Assembly: GCA_007135845.1 (NCBI GenBank)
Contig: SLIC01000242.1
Location: forward strand, 1-5,911
Source: Candidatus Brevefilum sp.
GTDB lineage: Bacteria; Chloroflexota; Anaerolineae; Anaerolineales; Anaerolineaceae
Direction: 5' to 3'
Length of the DNA: 5,911 bases
The notes under the pieces are model-generated. The model did not search any database, was not told the origin of the DNA, and saw nothing but the letters and a program-made list of their open reading frames with translations. This document shows, in pieces, positions 4,682 to 5,911 of the stretch (position 1 is the first letter of the stretch; each line of letters starts with the position of its first letter). The position numbers were made by a program, and so were the translations under genes.

Positions 4682-5911
4682 ATACCGTTTAGGATTGCTT
4701 TTATCCCACTCCTGAGAGCAACTTTTGATGTTGAACTTGCTGAAGAATTGATTGATGCTGTACGGTCGCAACTGATCGCAGCTGGCTTTGATTTAGTCTT
4801 CGCGCCAGACCCGATCTCAGACCAGGAGACTGCTGAAAAAACCGCAAAAGATCTGGATGGCGGGGGATTCGATTTACTCGTCATCTTACAAGCCACATTT
4901 GCGGATTCAACCATGATCACGAGGTTGGCTGAAGCGGTAAATGTACCCATTTTCTTGTGGGCTCTGCCTGAACCCTGGACGGGCGGACGTTTAAGACTTA
5001 ATTCGCTATGCGGGATCAACCTGGCTGCTCACGCGCTCACTTTGCGAGGCATCAAGTATGGCTATGGGTATGGGTTGCCGGATGATAAAGAAGTCATTGA
5101 GGAAATTCAAACTCTGGCGCAGGTCGGGGCTTTATTGCGAAAATTGCGTTCAACAAAGTTTGGTGTTATTGGGGAGCATCCAGATGGTATGGATTCCTGC
5201 CATCTGGATAAAGATACGCTCAAAGCCAACTTCGGCGTGACAATCGAGTCGATCCCTTTAAAGAGTGTGTTTAACCGCACACGATTGATTGCAGATGAAA
5301 AAATCATCGAAATCAGGGAAGGGTTAGGGGAGAAACTTGCCAATCTTGGCGATCTTGATCCACAGGCTGTCAACGGTACGCTGAAAGTTTATGCTGCTCT
5401 GAAAGCGCTTGCTGTTGAGAAAAGTCTGCAAGGTCTAGCCGTTCGTTGTTGGCCTGAGTTCTTTACAGAGTTAGGATGTGCCGCTTGTGGGGCGATGTCG
5501 ATGCTCAGTGATGGGTTTAACCAGCAATACCCAATACCTTGCAGCTGTGAAGCAGATATCAACGGCACCCTGACGCAGATTATCTTGCAGACCCTGTCTG
5601 GAAAACCTGCGTTTGGCACGGATATTGTTGGTGTGGATAAAGCAGCAAACCAGATTGCCCTGTGGCATTGTGGTTTGGCACCGCTCTCCATGGCAGACCC
5701 TGAAGAGCAACCCAGGGCAACCATCCATTCGAACAGGCAGTTACCTTTGTTGATGGATTTCACCCTTAAGCCAGGCAAGGTCACCATCGCCCGAATCAGT
5801 CGGGCAGCCGGAGACTTGCAATTGGTGGTGTGTGAGGGGGAAATTGTCAGGAATCCCAAACCTTTTAGCGGTACAGCTGGCACACTCAAATTAGATATGA
5901 CAGCTGAAAGC
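4679..5911 (+). CDS. L-fucose/L-arabinose isomerase-family protein, C-terminus cut off by window edge
   Basis: The frame is open for 411 codons to the last base with no stop. Enzymes of this family convert an aldose such as L-fucose or L-arabinose to its ketose using a divalent metal. The N-terminal part (about 4-130) looks like the alternating strand-helix domain of the family, with WALPEPWTGGRLRLNS at 94-109. The C-terminal part resembles the fucose isomerase C-terminal domain: AVRCWPEFF (254-262), CAACGAMSML (267-276), CEADINGTL (290-298), ALWHCGLAPLSMADP (327-341) and ATIHSNR (347-353). Glu260 and Glu291 or Asp293 are candidate metal ligands by analogy with FucI; the final ligand His expected near the C-terminus would lie outside the window. 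It is shorter than E. coli FucI (591 residues) and belongs to the compact branch common in Anaerolineae and Firmicutes. It follows the ROK gene by 12 bases, so both are probably co-transcribed. The family is fairly sure; the substrate is not. Confidence 0.85.
   Translation, partial: MIPFRIAFIPLLRATFDVELAEELIDAVRSQLIAAGFDLVFAPDPISDQETAEKTAKDLDGGGFDLLVILQATFADSTMITRLAEAVNVPIFLWALPEPWTGGRLRLNSLCGINLAAHALTLRGIKYGYGYGLPDDKEVIEEIQTLAQVGALLRKLRSTKFGVIGEHPDGMDSCHLDKDTLKANFGVTIESIPLKSVFNRTRLIADEKIIEIREGLGEKLANLGDLDPQAVNGTLKVYAALKALAVEKSLQGLAVRCWPEFFTELGCAACGAMSMLSDGFNQQYPIPCSCEADINGTLTQIILQTLSGKPAFGTDIVGVDKAANQIALWHCGLAPLSMADPEEQPRATIHSNRQLPLLMDFTLKPGKVTIARISRAAGDLQLVVCEGEIVRNPKPFSGTAGTLKLDMTAES

Noticed and set aside
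4651..5889. Minus-strand open frames of up to 166 codons opposite the isomerase-like gene
   Set aside because: The plus strand has a continuous 411-codon frame with family motifs; the minus frames are shadows.
1..5911. Possible mobile element or defence system
   Set aside because: No transposase, integrase, terminal inverted repeats, nuclease or defence-type domain is visible; the genes are housekeeping or sugar-utilisation types. The lone zinc-finger protein is not enough to call a toxin-antitoxin system.

Overview
The window suggests a free-living bacterium of moderate to low GC, most likely a Chloroflexota member of the Anaerolineae. That assignment is an inference from the character of several proteins: a long switch-II region in the first GTPase domain of Der, a short YgiT-type zinc-finger protein, and a compact L-fucose/L-arabinose isomerase-like enzyme. 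No rRNA or other marker gene is present to confirm it.

The left half is read on the minus strand. At the very edge (1-50) are the first 16 codons of a gene with an excellent ribosome binding site and a near-consensus extended -10 promoter. An AT-rich stretch of about 650 bp follows without a credible gene; it holds an imperfect 19-bp direct repeat, a GC-rich hairpin and an AT palindrome. Next, reading right to left on the minus strand, come der (ribosome-assembly GTPase), lepB (signal peptidase I) and a 95-residue YgiT-type zinc-finger protein with no toxin partner beside it. der and lepB are housekeeping genes. Each appears to have its own promoter, and der looks leaderless.

The right half is read on the plus strand and diverges from der across a 240-bp intergenic region. 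A perfect TTGACA-17-TATAAT promoter drives a ROK-family transcriptional regulator. Two copies of a 10-bp AT palindrome, 25 bp apart, overlap and follow the predicted transcription start and look like an autoregulatory operator. Twelve bases after the ROK stop, a TTG-started L-fucose/L-arabinose isomerase-like gene begins and runs off the right edge (411 codons, no stop). The simplest reading is a sugar-responsive catabolic operon: a non-catalytic ROK repressor senses a sugar and controls itself and the isomerase, probably with further genes beyond the window.

No CRISPR array, insertion sequence, phage gene or complete defence system is seen. The points most worth a second look are regulatory: the leaderless der start, the ROK operator, and the structured gene-free region at 51-699.
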